In this document: in pieces, positions 17,476 to 26,733 of the stretch
Position numbering within the stretch: the first letter of the stretch is position 1
Layout: each line of letters starts with the position of its first letter
From: JAKVBK01 sp022447275
GTDB taxonomy: Bacteria; Pseudomonadota; Alphaproteobacteria; Rhodobacterales; Rhodobacteraceae
DNA: 64,000 nucleotides
Assembly (NCBI GenBank): GCA_047125605.1
Contig: CP138932.1
Location: forward strand, 868,001-932,000
Direction of reading: 5' to 3'
Made by a program: the position numbers and the translations under genes
The notes under the pieces: generated by a model
What the model was told of the DNA's origin: nothing
Databases searched by the model: none
The model's input: only the letters and a program-made list of their open reading frames with translations

Positions 17476-18072
17476 TTAGAATTGGATCTCGGCACGCGTA
17501 TCGCTAAGGGTTCCTGTGATCGGGCGTTGATAGGTGACACCCCATTGATGCAGCAACGGAAAATGCACATGGGCTGCGCCAGACGGGATGGCGCCGCCGC
17601 TGTTGAGGTGATCCCAGCCTTGCTGGATCACCCGCAGCTTCGGCCCTTCTGCAAGGATCTGCCATTGTCCTTCCCCATCGCGGTCAACATCGATCGTTCC
17701 TCCCACCGGCAGCGCTTCTTCCAGGCAGAGCAGGGCCAGAAAAGCCGCCTTGGCCTCAGCACGGGGAATGTCCACTTGAGGGTGCCACCGGACATTCAGA
17801 CGGTCGGACGAAAAGAAGTTCTGCACGATGGGGGCAATTTCTCCAATCCCGGTATGCTGTTCGGGGCTGGCAAGTCCAAACCCGATGCGGAAAAACTTGA
17901 TCCGGGCATTCACGTTGTTGACGCTTTGCCGGATCAGGTCAGTTTCGGGGCTTGGGGGCATGGTCATTTCTAACAGCTCCATGCCATTGGCAATGGCTCC
18001 GATTGGGCTGATCAGGTCGTGACACAGGCGAGAGCCGATGAGGGCGTTGAGATCCCCTTGAATGTCGCTCAT
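17476..18072 (-). CDS. chpT: Histidine phosphotransferase ChpT
   Basis: A 198-residue cytosolic protein. ALIGSRLCHDLISPIGAI holds the phospho-accepting His18. The second half is a degenerate ATPase-like domain that docks response regulators but has lost the ATP motifs. In Caulobacter, ChpT passes phosphate from CckA to CtrA and CpdR; in Rhodobacterales the same relay governs motility, gene transfer agents and related traits. The start at 18072 has an agggaga site. It is divergent from the DUF3553 gene with about 50 bases between them. Confidence 0.9.
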   Translation of the reverse strand: MSDIQGDLNALIGSRLCHDLISPIGAIANGMELLEMTMPPSPETDLIRQSVNNVNARIKFFRIGFGLASPEQHTGIGEIAPIVQNFFSSDRLNVRWHPQVDIPRAEAKAAFLALLCLEEALPVGGTIDVDRDGEGQWQILAEGPKLRVIQQGWDHLNSGGAIPSGAAHVHFPLLHQWGVTYQRPITGTLSDTRAEIQF

Positions 18073-18123
18073 ATGAATGTCTCCCTTTCGGAGGCGCTGG
18101 TGCAGAACACAAGGACTGCTGCT

Positions 18124-18330
18124 ATGACACAGGACATTGAGGCCAACGGGTTGATGGATCTCAACAGTTTTCTCGAACCCGGCATGTTGGTGCGCCACCC
18201 TGGTCAGCCGGGCTGGGGTACTGGCCAAGTGCAATCACGGATCGGCGTCCGGATCACGGTGAATTTCGAAGAGGCTGGTAAGATCGTAATCGATGGCCGC
18301 AACGTCGCTTTGCAGGTTGTGTATGATTAA
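18124..18330 (+). CDS. DUF3553 domain protein
   Basis: A 68-residue protein containing FLEPGMLVRHPGQPGWGTGQVQS, the conserved core of DUF3553, a small SH3-like beta-barrel also found near UvrD-type helicase ends. In UvrD-type proteins this fold resembles the RNA-polymerase- or nucleic-acid-contacting tail; for the stand-alone form the function is unknown. The start was placed at 18124 with an aaggac site upstream; an in-frame start 105 bases upstream would run into chpT. Divergent from chpT. Confidence 0.8.
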   Translation: MTQDIEANGLMDLNSFLEPGMLVRHPGQPGWGTGQVQSRIGVRITVNFEEAGKIVIDGRNVALQVVYD

Positions 18331-18470
18331 GTGTTTCAATTCACGTTTATGCAACCTTGAATTGTAGTCAAGGGCCGGGATGTCAGGGCGTTCCTTCGTC
18401 CTGGGGCGCACACGTTGCAATGCACCGGCGGCTTGACTAGACAGCCTGCACCAAACAGGGGACGTGCCGG

Positions 18471-19262
18471 ATGCTTGGCAGTGACGACAGCGACTTCGAA
18501 ATGCGTCTGGCCACAGATGCGGTGGACCTGGAAGGGGCGCAGCGTCTTCGATATGTCGTCTTTGTCGAAGAGCTGGGCGGCGACGGTGCCCTTGTCGATC
18601 ATGAGCAGCGTTTTGAACGCGACGGCTTTGACCCTTTCTTTGACCATCTGGTGCTGATCGATAAGTCACGGGATCCGGCCACACGTGACCATGTGGTGGG
18701 AGTCTACCGGTTGATGCGGCAGGATGCAGCAGAGCAGGCTGGACGGTTTTATTCCGAAGACGAGTACGACTTGACGCCCCTGCGCGCCTCGGGGCGGCCC
18801 TTGCTGGAGCTTGGTCGGTCTTGTGTCCATGCGGATTATCGCGGCAGCGCGGCCCTGTTGCTGCTGTGGCAGGGGCTCGGCGATTATGTCACGGATCACG
18901 GCATAGAGTTGTTGTTCGGCGTGGCATCCTTCCATGGCACCGACCTTGAGGCGCTGAAGCACCCATTGGCCTGGTTGCACTACAACCACGGCGCTCCTGA
19001 AGGCCTTCGACCGCGCGCGCTTGATAGCGCCTTTGCCCCGATGGACGTTCTGGCGCACGACGCCGTGGATCGGGCCGCTGCTCTGCGTGCTCTACCGCCC
19101 TTGCTGAAATCATACATTCGTCTTGGCGGCACCGTGGGTGAGGGTGCCTTCGTGGATCATGCCTTCAACACGACCGATGTGCTGATCGTGATGGATACGG
19201 CCACGCTTTCGGCGCGTCAGCGGGCACTTTATGGGCGCGATGGGCAAGGGGCGCAGCCATGA
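18471..19262 (+). CDS. olsB: Ornithine-acyl[acyl carrier protein] N-acyltransferase
   Basis: A 263-residue GNAT-fold acyltransferase. The N-terminal RLATDAVDLEGAQRLRYVVFVEELG, the central LELGRSCVHADYRG and LLFGVASFHGTD match OlsB. It moves a 3-hydroxyacyl chain from ACP to ornithine to give lyso-ornithine lipid. It overlaps the downstream acyltransferase by four bases (ATGA), and together the pair suffices for ornithine-lipid synthesis. In rhizobia this pathway rises on phosphate starvation, but no Pho box was seen in the 140 bases upstream. Confidence 0.92.
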   Translation: MLGSDDSDFEMRLATDAVDLEGAQRLRYVVFVEELGGDGALVDHEQRFERDGFDPFFDHLVLIDKSRDPATRDHVVGVYRLMRQDAAEQAGRFYSEDEYDLTPLRASGRPLLELGRSCVHADYRGSAALLLLWQGLGDYVTDHGIELLFGVASFHGTDLEALKHPLAWLHYNHGAPEGLRPRALDSAFAPMDVLAHDAVDRAAALRALPPLLKSYIRLGGTVGEGAFVDHAFNTTDVLIVMDTATLSARQRALYGRDGQGAQP

Positions 19263-20098
19263 GCACCTGGGAATCAGAGACACCGCCACCTGAGTCTACC
19301 TTGCGGGGGCCGGCAGGCTTTCTGCGCGTGGTGCTCAGGGGGATTCCGCTCGGCCTGCTGACGTTTGGCTGTCTGGCGCTGATGTTGTTTGTGCGCCTCT
19401 TCGAGCGGCCGCTCTGCGGTGTTTCGCGCCCTGTCACGCCTCACATTACCCGGTTTGTTTGCCGAAACGCCTTTCGCATCTTGGGCATGAAATACAGTGT
19501 GACTGGTGCGCCCATGCGCCTGCGCGGGGCGGCGGTATCCAACCATGTGGGCTGGCTGGACATCTTTTCGCTCAACGCCCCGCAATCGATCTATTTCGTC
19601 TCCAAGGCAGAGGTGGCCCGCTGGCCCGGAATTGGCTGGCTGGCCCGAGCAACCGGCACGGTTTTCATCGCGCGCGATCGCAAACAGGCAAAGGCGCAAG
19701 AGGCCACATTCCGCAGGCGCCTTCTCGCAGGGCACCACCTTCTGTTTTTCCCCGAAGGCACCTCAACCGATGGGCTGACAGTGCTGCCGTTCAAATCCAC
19801 CCTCTTTGCGGCTTTCACAGCGCCTGACCTGCGCGCCGAATTGCATGTGCAGCCGATCACCCTGCGCTACACCGCCCCCGACGGGGAAGATCCGCGCTTC
19901 TATGGATGGTGGGGCGATATGGAGTTCGGCCCGCACCTTCTATCGGTGCTCGCCGCGCCCCGGCAAGGCGGCGTCGAGGTGATCTTTCATGATCCCCTCA
20001 AGGTCAGCGACTACCCGGACCGCAAAGCGCTTGGGGCTGCCTGTGAAGCGGCTGTGCGTTCTGGGCTGCAGCCAGAGGCCCAAGCCGAGCGCTATTAA
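19259..20098 (+). CDS. olsA: Lyso-ornithine lipid / 1-acylglycerol-3-phosphate O-acyltransferase
   Basis: A 279-residue PlsC-family enzyme. NHVGWLD contains the catalytic HX4D (His96, Asp101), and FPEGTSTDG near 164 is the substrate-binding block III. A hydrophobic helix at about 28-48 anchors it in the inner membrane. Because it overlaps olsB by four bases, OlsA (second acylation of ornithine lipid) is the likeliest job, though PlsC activity on lysophosphatidate may also be present. Confidence 0.9.
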   Translation: MSTWESETPPPESTLRGPAGFLRVVLRGIPLGLLTFGCLALMLFVRLFERPLCGVSRPVTPHITRFVCRNAFRILGMKYSVTGAPMRLRGAAVSNHVGWLDIFSLNAPQSIYFVSKAEVARWPGIGWLARATGTVFIARDRKQAKAQEATFRRRLLAGHHLLFFPEGTSTDGLTVLPFKSTLFAAFTAPDLRAELHVQPITLRYTAPDGEDPRFYGWWGDMEFGPHLLSVLAAPRQGGVEVIFHDPLKVSDYPDRKALGAACEAAVRSGLQPEAQAERY

Positions 20099-20116
20099 AA
20101 CGTCCTTTGCGGAAAA

Positions 20117-20737
20117 TCAGCGCAGGGGGGCCAAAAGGCCACTTAACGCGGAAGACGCGTCCTCGGCATCCCAGATCTCAGGGCCGATCCCGAAGAAATC
20201 TGTCACCGGAGCGAGGGTTTCAATCATCTGAACGCTCAACCCACCTTCGGCCACGACGGGCAGTTCGATCATCTGGCTCCACCAGGCGAACAGGTCTTGC
20301 TCTGCCACAGTGCCATCTCCGAGGCCGGTATCGCTGACGGGGCCAAAGGCCACGTAATCCGCCCCCCCTTCGCCGGCTGTCATCCCGTCATGGGAAGAAC
20401 CTCGAGAGAAGGCACCCACGATGGCATCTGCCCCAAGCGCCTTGCGCGCGGCGCGGACCTGACGCGCGCCATCTGACAGGTGCACCCCATCCAGCCCCAA
20501 GGTTTCCACCATGCGCAGCTGGTCGCTGACAACGATAGCCACGTCGCGTGCATGGGCCACTTCGCGGCAGGCATCTGCTGCGCGCGACAGTTCTGCGGCG
20601 TCCTGAGTCGCCATAGCGAGGCGGACGCACGCGATGTCATGGCGATCGAGAACGGCGGCCAGCCGGTCTGGAAAACGCGACAGTTCAAAGCTGGGCGGTG
20701 TGATCAGGTAGGTTTGCGGCTGCTCTGGCGTTGCCAT
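20117..20737 (-). CDS. ThiE/TenI-like thiamine phosphate synthase family protein
   Basis: A 206-residue TIM-barrel protein. It keeps VSDQLRMVETLGLDGVHLSDG (an early strand with GVHL), GAFSRGSSHDGMTAGEGGADYVAFGPV and VVAEGGL near the end. Canonical ThiE has PTxTK after GP; here the residues are SDTGLGDG, so the pyrophosphate-binding Lys is missing. It may be a divergent ThiE or a TenI-like paralogue. No TPP riboswitch lies upstream and no other thi gene is close. It is divergent from trmJ. Confidence 0.7.
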   Translation of the reverse strand: MATPEQPQTYLITPPSFELSRFPDRLAAVLDRHDIACVRLAMATQDAAELSRAADACREVAHARDVAIVVSDQLRMVETLGLDGVHLSDGARQVRAARKALGADAIVGAFSRGSSHDGMTAGEGGADYVAFGPVSDTGLGDGTVAEQDLFAWWSQMIELPVVAEGGLSVQMIETLAPVTDFFGIGPEIWDAEDASSALSGLLAPLR

Positions 20738-20830
20738 CTTGGGCTCCGACTCCGTCTTTTCGTGTTCTCGGACGCTTACACTGGATTGTGCCGCTTGCCC
20801 AGCGTGCCGCGTCAGCCTATCAGGGCGCCC

Positions 20831-21586
20831 ATGTCAGAGTCATCCGCCCCTACACCGAACGCCTCCCCCGATCCCACCTTTGTTCTCGTCCGCTCGCAGA
20901 TGGGTGAGAATATTGGCGGCGCTGCCCGTGCCATGTGGAATTTCGAATTGGATCGCATGCGTCTTGTGGCGCCGCGCGATGGTTGGCCCAATCCGCGCGC
21001 TGTCGCTTTGGCCAGCGGGGCAGGGCGGCTGCTGGATCAGGCCGGTGTTTTTGAAAGCACCGCTGAAGCCGTCGCGGATTGCGATTATGTCTATGCCACC
21101 ACCGCCCGTGTGCGCGGGCTGACCAAGCCCGTGCTGGAGCCTGCCGATGCCATGGATGAGGCGCGCGCGCTGAAAGCCGCTGGCAAGAAAGTGGCTGTTT
21201 TGTTCGGCCCAGAGCGGGCCGGGCTAGAAAATGAAGATGTCGCGCGGGCCAACGCCATCATAACCGTGCCGGTAAACCCTGAGTTCTATTCCCTCAACCT
21301 TGCGCAATGCGTGCTGTTGATCGCTTATGAATGGCGGCGGGCGCGCGGCAGCGGGGACGGGGCCCTTGCCCAGATCGAGCTTGCCAGCCGCATCGAGGTG
21401 GAGAAGCTCAGCGATCACTACGAACAGCGCCTGGACGAGGCCGGCTACTTCTTTCCTGAACAGAAGGCCGAGGGCATGAAGCTGGTGCTGCGCAACATGT
21501 GGGGCAGACTTCCACTAACGCGCGCGGACGTGCAAATGCTGCACGGCATGTTGCGTCAGATCTTGCGCAAACGTGATGGCGGCTAA
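20831..21586 (+). CDS. trmJ: tRNA (cytidine/uridine-2'-O-)-methyltransferase TrmJ-like
   Basis: A 251-residue SPOUT methyltransferase. The N-terminal LVRSQMGENIGGAARAMWNFEL, LFGPERAGLENEDV and the knot region VPVNPEFYSLNLAQCVLL match the TrmH/TrmJ family, which methylates the ribose of position 32 in tRNAs. The start at 20831 gives the usual length. A longer frame upstream would overlap the divergent ThiE-like gene. The gene is followed by ctaA on the same strand after 90 bases. Confidence 0.88.
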   Translation: MSESSAPTPNASPDPTFVLVRSQMGENIGGAARAMWNFELDRMRLVAPRDGWPNPRAVALASGAGRLLDQAGVFESTAEAVADCDYVYATTARVRGLTKPVLEPADAMDEARALKAAGKKVAVLFGPERAGLENEDVARANAIITVPVNPEFYSLNLAQCVLLIAYEWRRARGSGDGALAQIELASRIEVEKLSDHYEQRLDEAGYFFPEQKAEGMKLVLRNMWGRLPLTRADVQMLHGMLRQILRKRDGG

Positions 21587-21676
21587 CGGCCCCGCACGGC
21601 GGCTCCCAGTGTCGCATGTGCTTGCCCAACTTTCCGGAGCGCCATAGGTTCCGAACCGACGGACAAGAGGTATGTC

Positions 21677-22819
21677 ATGGCCCAGCAACGCAAGCTCTTC
21701 GAAGAAGTAGATGCCAGCACCCCCAAGGCGGCACCCGTAACCGGCACGATTGACCGGGGGCGCAATGGCGCGCGCGGCGCGATCCGCGTCTGGCTCGGTA
21801 TTTTGTTCGGGCTGGTTTTCCTGATGATCGCCGTGGGCGGCCTGACCCGTCTGACCGATAGCGGCCTGTCGATCACGGAATGGAATCCGATCATGGGAGC
21901 CTTGCCTCCAATGGATGCAGCCATCTGGGACAGCGAATTTGAAAAGTACAAGCAGATCCCGGAATACCAGTTGCAGAACAAGGGCATGTCTTTGTCCGAG
22001 TTCAAGGTTATCTACTGGTGGGAATGGGGTCACAGGCAATTGGGCCGCGTGATTGGGCTTGTCTGGGCGATTGGATTCTTTGGCTTTTTGCTGTTTCGGG
22101 CCATCCCGGCTGGATGGACAACGCGGCTCTTTGTTCTTGGCCTTCTGGGTGGTTTGCAGGGCGCAATTGGCTGGTGGATGGTGGCCTCAGGCCTGACCGG
22201 CACCATGCTGGATGTGGCCTCGTACCGGTTGGCAACCCATTTGGGCCTGGCGTTTGTGATTTTGGGCCTCATTGCATGGTTCTATCTCAAGATCGGCCGC
22301 CCGGAACGGGATCTGATGCAGGCCCGCCGCGCGGGTGAGCCAAAGCTTTGGGGGATGAGCACTGGCCTGTTGCATCTTGTCTTTCTGCAGATCCTTGTGG
22401 GCGCGCTGGTGGCCGGGATCGATGCCGGACGCACCTATAACGATTGGCCGCTCATGGCCGGAGGGTTCCTTCCGCCATTCCCCTTTGACATCGAGCCGGT
22501 CTGGCGCAACTTCTTTGAGAACGCCGGTCTGGTGCAGTTCATTCATCGCATTCTTGCGTACATCGCGCTGATCTTTGCAGGTGTTGTTTGGCTGAGGGGC
22601 CGCCAATCCTCACATGGCCGGACGCGCATGGCCTATCACTGGATGATGGTGCTGCTGTTCGGTCAGGTCGTGTTGGGGATTGTCACGGTGCTCTATCAGG
22701 CGCCGCTTCAGATCGCGATTTTCCACCAGGCTTTGGCCGTGGTGCTTTGGGTGGCCATTCTGCGCGCCCGTTTCCTGTCTCGCTACCCGGTGGCGGGCTC
22801 CATTCGTGAAGGAATTTGA
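21677..22819 (+). CDS. ctaA: Heme A synthase (COX15/CtaA)
   Basis: A 380-residue inner-membrane protein with about eight helices. GGLTRLTDSGLSITEWNPIMGALPP in the first helix-loop is the family signature. WGHRQLGR, LATHLGLAF, FIHRILAY and FHQALAV carry the conserved heme-ligating His residues. It oxidises heme O to heme A for aa3-type cytochrome oxidases, so this organism respires oxygen through such an enzyme. A weak agagg site precedes the ATG. Confidence 0.95.
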   Translation: MAQQRKLFEEVDASTPKAAPVTGTIDRGRNGARGAIRVWLGILFGLVFLMIAVGGLTRLTDSGLSITEWNPIMGALPPMDAAIWDSEFEKYKQIPEYQLQNKGMSLSEFKVIYWWEWGHRQLGRVIGLVWAIGFFGFLLFRAIPAGWTTRLFVLGLLGGLQGAIGWWMVASGLTGTMLDVASYRLATHLGLAFVILGLIAWFYLKIGRPERDLMQARRAGEPKLWGMSTGLLHLVFLQILVGALVAGIDAGRTYNDWPLMAGGFLPPFPFDIEPVWRNFFENAGLVQFIHRILAYIALIFAGVVWLRGRQSSHGRTRMAYHWMMVLLFGQVVLGIVTVLYQAPLQIAIFHQALAVVLWVAILRARFLSRYPVAGSIREGI

Positions 22820-22822
22820 GAC

Positions 22823-24301
22823 ATGACAGCCTATGATGAGCTGATGGCATTCACACGAGACAGCTGCGCCTTGGGAGAAGTGGCGGGCCGTCTAGGTTGG
22901 GATCAGGAAACCATGATGCCCCGCGGCGCAGCAGAGCAACGGGCCGAGGAAATGTCGGCCATGTCGGCTATGTTGCATGCCCGCCGAACGGACCCGCGCG
23001 TTGGCACGTGGCTGTCGCTGGCCGAAGCGCATGGCGCGGTTGAGGCTGCGCAATTACGCCTTATCCAGCGCAGCTATGACCGGGCTGTCAAAATACCCGA
23101 AACACTGGCGCGCGACATCGCAGGCGAAACCAGCCGGGGGCAGGGCATTTGGGCTGAAGCCCGGGCCAATGACGATGTGGCGGCGTTCCTGCCTGCCCTG
23201 AAGCGGATCATTGCGCTGCAGCGCGAAAAGGCAGCCTGTCTGGCTGAGAGCGAAGGTCCGGACGCGCTCTATGATGCCCTGCTGCTCGACTATGAGCCGG
23301 GCACCACATCCGCACAGATCACAGCCATGTTCGACGCTCTGCGCCCGGGCCTTGTCTCCCTGCGCGAACGGATCATGGCGGCTCCGCGCCCGGAAGGGCT
23401 GAGCGGGCATTTTGATGAAACCCAACAGATGGCGATGTCAGAACAGATCGCGCAGGCTTTCGGCTATGACATGACGCGCGGGCGCGTCGACAAGTCTGTG
23501 CATCCGTTTTCGTCAGGCTCTGGGACGGATGTGCGGATCACCACCCGCACAGACCCCTCAGATCCTTTCAATTGTCTCTACTCGACGATCCACGAGGTCG
23601 GCCACGCCGCCTATGAACAGGGCATTGATGCGGCCTACGCGCTGACACCGCTTGGCGCGGGCGTATCCATGGGCGTGCACGAAAGCCAAAGTCGCATCTA
23701 CGAAAACCAGCTTGGCCGCTCTGTGCCTTTCACGGGCTGGCTGTTTGGCCAATTGCGTGATCGCTTTGGTGATATCGGAATAGAAACGCCCGAGGCGTTC
23801 GGGCGGGCGGTAAACACGCTGCGCAAAGGCTATATCCGCACAGAGGCCGATGAGGTGCAGTACAACCTGCATGTCATGCTACGCTATGATCTGGAACGCG
23901 CATTGATTGGAGGCACACTTGAGGTGGAAGATCTTGAGGACGCCTGGAATACCCGTTTTGAGGCTGACTTTGGCTACAAGGTCGACAAGCCTTCAAACGG
24001 TGTGCTGCAAGATGTGCATTGGTCTTTCGGCCTGTTTGGGTATTTCCCGACTTACACCCTTGGCAATGTCTATGCGGGTTGCCTGAACGTGGCGATGCGC
24101 AAGGCAGTGCCAGACCTGGATGCAGATCTTGCCCAAGGCGATCCTTCAAAGGCTTTGGCGTGGTTGCGCGAGAACATCCAACAACATGGCGGACTGTACG
24201 AACCCGTTGATCTGATCACCCGGGCCACTGGGGCCGCGCCAGATGTGGCCCCCTTGCTCAGCTATCTGGAAGACAAGTTTACCGCGCTCTACGACCTGTA
24301 G
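22823..24301 (+). CDS. M32 family metallocarboxypeptidase
   Basis: A 492-residue cytosolic enzyme. STIHEVGHAAYEQG, about residues 254-267, holds the HEXXH zinc site; GVHESQSRIYEN supplies the downstream Glu ligand, and YIRTEADEVQYNLHVMLRYDLE is the C-terminal family signature. It removes residues from peptide C-termini and is probably a general peptidase. It follows ctaA by three bases, so the two are likely cotranscribed. It is convergent with livM over a shared terminator. Confidence 0.95.
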   Translation: MTAYDELMAFTRDSCALGEVAGRLGWDQETMMPRGAAEQRAEEMSAMSAMLHARRTDPRVGTWLSLAEAHGAVEAAQLRLIQRSYDRAVKIPETLARDIAGETSRGQGIWAEARANDDVAAFLPALKRIIALQREKAACLAESEGPDALYDALLLDYEPGTTSAQITAMFDALRPGLVSLRERIMAAPRPEGLSGHFDETQQMAMSEQIAQAFGYDMTRGRVDKSVHPFSSGSGTDVRITTRTDPSDPFNCLYSTIHEVGHAAYEQGIDAAYALTPLGAGVSMGVHESQSRIYENQLGRSVPFTGWLFGQLRDRFGDIGIETPEAFGRAVNTLRKGYIRTEADEVQYNLHVMLRYDLERALIGGTLEVEDLEDAWNTRFEADFGYKVDKPSNGVLQDVHWSFGLFGYFPTYTLGNVYAGCLNVAMRKAVPDLDADLAQGDPSKALAWLRENIQQHGGLYEPVDLITRATGAAPDVAPLLSYLEDKFTALYDL

Positions 24302-24342
24302 AGTGGGCCGCGGGCCAATTCCGCAGATCGGGCAAACGAAAA

Positions 24343-24376
24343 GGGCGGCAGGATCGAGGATCCGCCGCCCATTTTT
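24343..24376. terminator. Bidirectional terminator between the M32 peptidase and livM
   Basis: A long stem, GGGCGGC-a-GGATC pairing with GATCC-GCCGCCC, is followed by ATTTTTAT on the plus strand. On the minus strand it is followed by CTTTTCG. It sits between two convergent genes. Confidence 0.75.
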
Positions 24377-24396
24377 ATGCTCAAGAATAGTGTGTC

Positions 24397-25719
24397 TCAG
24401 CGTTCCGGGATCAGCCCCCTCGGCGAGAACCGCAAGACCAAGAGCAAGATGACTCCCATCGTGAGCAAGCGCATGTGCTGCACACTATCGAGCAGATGGG
24501 CCTTCAGCGCGCTATCTTCGGGCAACGGCCATGTGAGGAACTCCATGAGAAGAGCGCCCAGCGGCTCCACCTGAATCCAGAGCCACCAGATCAGGAAGCC
24601 GCCAAGGATTGCCCCCCAGTTGTTGCCTGATCCGCCCACGATCACCATCACCCAGATCAGGAAGGTAAATCGCAATGGCTGATAGGAAGAGGGCGTCAGC
24701 TGCCCATCGAGGGTTGTCATCATTGCGCCGGCCAGCCCGCAAATTGCAGAGCCCAGAACAAAGATCTGCAAATGCCGCCGCGTGACATCCTTGCCCATCG
24801 CTTCTGCTGCGGTCTCATTGTCGCGAATGGCCCGCATCATCCGGCCCCAGGGGGATTTCAGGGCCCGTTGCGCGCCGATCAGCAGGATGATCAGGATAAC
24901 CGCAAAGAGGAACGTGTAGTTGAGCTTGATCCACAGGGAAGAGGCCGTCACCGCGTCAAAGCCAAGCGCATTGGCCCGCTCCACAAAGGTTTCGGACTGC
25001 TGCAGATCAATCTCATAGGGAACGGGGCGCGGCAGGCCGATCACGTTCTTCACGCCCCGGCTCATCCAGTCTTCGTTCTTGAGGATGGCAATCACGATCT
25101 CTGAGATGCCCAGCGTGGCGATCGCCAGATAGTCAGAGCGCAAACCAAGGGCTGTTTTGCCCACAACCCAAGCCGCGCCAGCCGCCAGAAGCGCGCCAAC
25201 AGGCCAGGCCACGAGCGTCATCCAACCGTAGTCGCGGTAATCCTCGCCCCAGTTATTGAGGCCGCCGAGATAGCCTGTTGCCGCTGGGTTGACCGCCTCG
25301 ATGGCGTCTCGGGCCGGGTCAAACAGGGCGCGATACAGGATGAAACCGCCAATCAGGAAGCTCAGAAACAGAATTGTGCGTAAGCGTCCTGGGGCCATAC
25401 GGGTGCGGATCAGAATGGCGCCCACCACGGTCAGCGCCCCAAACACCAGCGACAGCAAAACGCGCGGCCCGCCCGCCGTCCAGGCCTCTGTCGTAGTCGG
25501 CATCGAGACCAGCACAGCCGCCAGCCCCCCGAGGGCTACGAAGCCCATGATGCCAATGTTGAAAAGCCCGGCAAAGCCCCACTGCATGTTCACACCGAGT
25601 GCAAGGATCGCAGAAATCAGAGCCATATTGAAAATTGACAGGGCAACATTCCAGGATTGGAACAAGCCTGTGCCAAGGAAGAGAAGGGCAACCAGCCCAA
25701 AGAGGAGAGCATTCTTCAT
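24397..25719 (-). CDS. livM: Branched-chain amino acid ABC transporter permease LivM
   Basis: A 440-residue permease with about ten hydrophobic helices. ALGVNMQWGFAGLFNIGIMGF is the LivM start, LRSDYLAIATLGISEI is the coupling segment and SAICGLAGAMMTTLDGQL lies near the end. With LivH it forms the transmembrane channel for leucine, isoleucine and valine (and often other amino acids). It overlaps livH by four bases and is the last gene of the liv operon. Confidence 0.95.
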   Translation of the reverse strand: MKNALLFGLVALLFLGTGLFQSWNVALSIFNMALISAILALGVNMQWGFAGLFNIGIMGFVALGGLAAVLVSMPTTTEAWTAGGPRVLLSLVFGALTVVGAILIRTRMAPGRLRTILFLSFLIGGFILYRALFDPARDAIEAVNPAATGYLGGLNNWGEDYRDYGWMTLVAWPVGALLAAGAAWVVGKTALGLRSDYLAIATLGISEIVIAILKNEDWMSRGVKNVIGLPRPVPYEIDLQQSETFVERANALGFDAVTASSLWIKLNYTFLFAVILIILLIGAQRALKSPWGRMMRAIRDNETAAEAMGKDVTRRHLQIFVLGSAICGLAGAMMTTLDGQLTPSSYQPLRFTFLIWVMVIVGGSGNNWGAILGGFLIWWLWIQVEPLGALLMEFLTWPLPEDSALKAHLLDSVQHMRLLTMGVILLLVLRFSPRGLIPER

Positions 25720-26729
25720 ATGGATTGCCCCTTGAACAGACCGGTGGGCTTGAACAGCAGCACGATCACCAGGATCGCAAAGCTGACGGCGAATTTGTAA
25801 TCCGTGCTCAGCAGTTGCACGAGGCCATCAGGCTCCAGCTGTTCTGGCATCAGATAGGTCAGCACCTTCTTGAATGCATAGGTGATGGTGACTTCTGAGA
25901 ACGCGATGACAAAGCCGCCACCGATCGCCCCCAAGGGGCTGCCCAGCCCGCCGACAACGGCAGAGGCGAATATCGGGAGCAGCAATTGGAAGTAGGTGAA
26001 GGGCTTGTAGGATTTGTCGAGCCCGTAGAGCACGCCCGCCACTGTGGCCAGCGCCGCCACGATCAGCCACGTCACCATCACAACGCGTTCTGGGTTGATG
26101 CCGGACAGCAGCGCAAGATCCTCATTGTCCGAAAACGCCCGCATGGATTTGCCCGTGCGGGTGCGGTTCAGAAACCAGAAAAGTGCAATGACGCAGATGA
26201 ATGCCACAACAATGGTCAGGCCCTGGCTGGTCTTGAACGCAAGCCCTTCGCGCAATCCCGACCACTCCTTGAATTCACGGGCCGAGATGATGAAGCGTTC
26301 CCCATCGGCAAAGCGCTGGTCATTGGGGCCGATGATGAAGCGTACCAAACCATTGAGGACGAACATCACACCCATGGAAACGATCACAAGGATCACCGGC
26401 TTTGCTTTTTGTTGCCTGTAAAACCGATAGACGACCCTATCCGTGGCAAGCAGCAAGCCTGAGGTGAAAATGATGCCAAGCGGCAGCGCCAAAAGCGCCG
26501 TGGGCAGCGGCCCCAACGAAATGCCCATGGACTGGAACCACCATGTGAACAGGATCGTCACCATTGCCCCGAAGGCCATGGTGTCGCCATGGGCAAAGTT
26601 TGAAAAGCGCAGGATGCCATAGATCAGGGTCACGCCCAAAGCGCCAAGCGCAAGCTGCGCGCCATAGGCAGTGGCTGGAATGATAACAAAATTGGTCAGC
26701 GCGACGATTGCATTGAGAATATCGACCAT
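25716..26729 (-). CDS. livH: Branched-chain amino acid ABC transporter permease LivH
   Basis: A 337-residue permease with about eight hydrophobic helices. LALGALGVTLIYGILRFSNFAHGD is the LivH signature, and LLSGINPERV and VVGGLGSPLGAIGGGFVI mark the cytoplasmic loop. The start was set at the ATG four bases after the livF stop. An upstream ATG lies inside livF. It overlaps livM by four bases. Confidence 0.93.
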   Translation of the reverse strand: MVDILNAIVALTNFVIIPATAYGAQLALGALGVTLIYGILRFSNFAHGDTMAFGAMVTILFTWWFQSMGISLGPLPTALLALPLGIIFTSGLLLATDRVVYRFYRQQKAKPVILVIVSMGVMFVLNGLVRFIIGPNDQRFADGERFIISAREFKEWSGLREGLAFKTSQGLTIVVAFICVIALFWFLNRTRTGKSMRAFSDNEDLALLSGINPERVVMVTWLIVAALATVAGVLYGLDKSYKPFTYFQLLLPIFASAVVGGLGSPLGAIGGGFVIAFSEVTITYAFKKVLTYLMPEQLEPDGLVQLLSTDYKFAVSFAILVIVLLFKPTGLFKGQSI

Positions 26730-26733
26730 CGGA

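Noticed and set aside
18331..18470. Pho box upstream of olsB
   Set aside because: Only one TGTCA half-site was found, without the second in phase.
20738..20830. Possible TPP riboswitch ahead of the ThiE-like gene
   Set aside because: The short divergent spacer has none of the conserved TPP-aptamer motifs.
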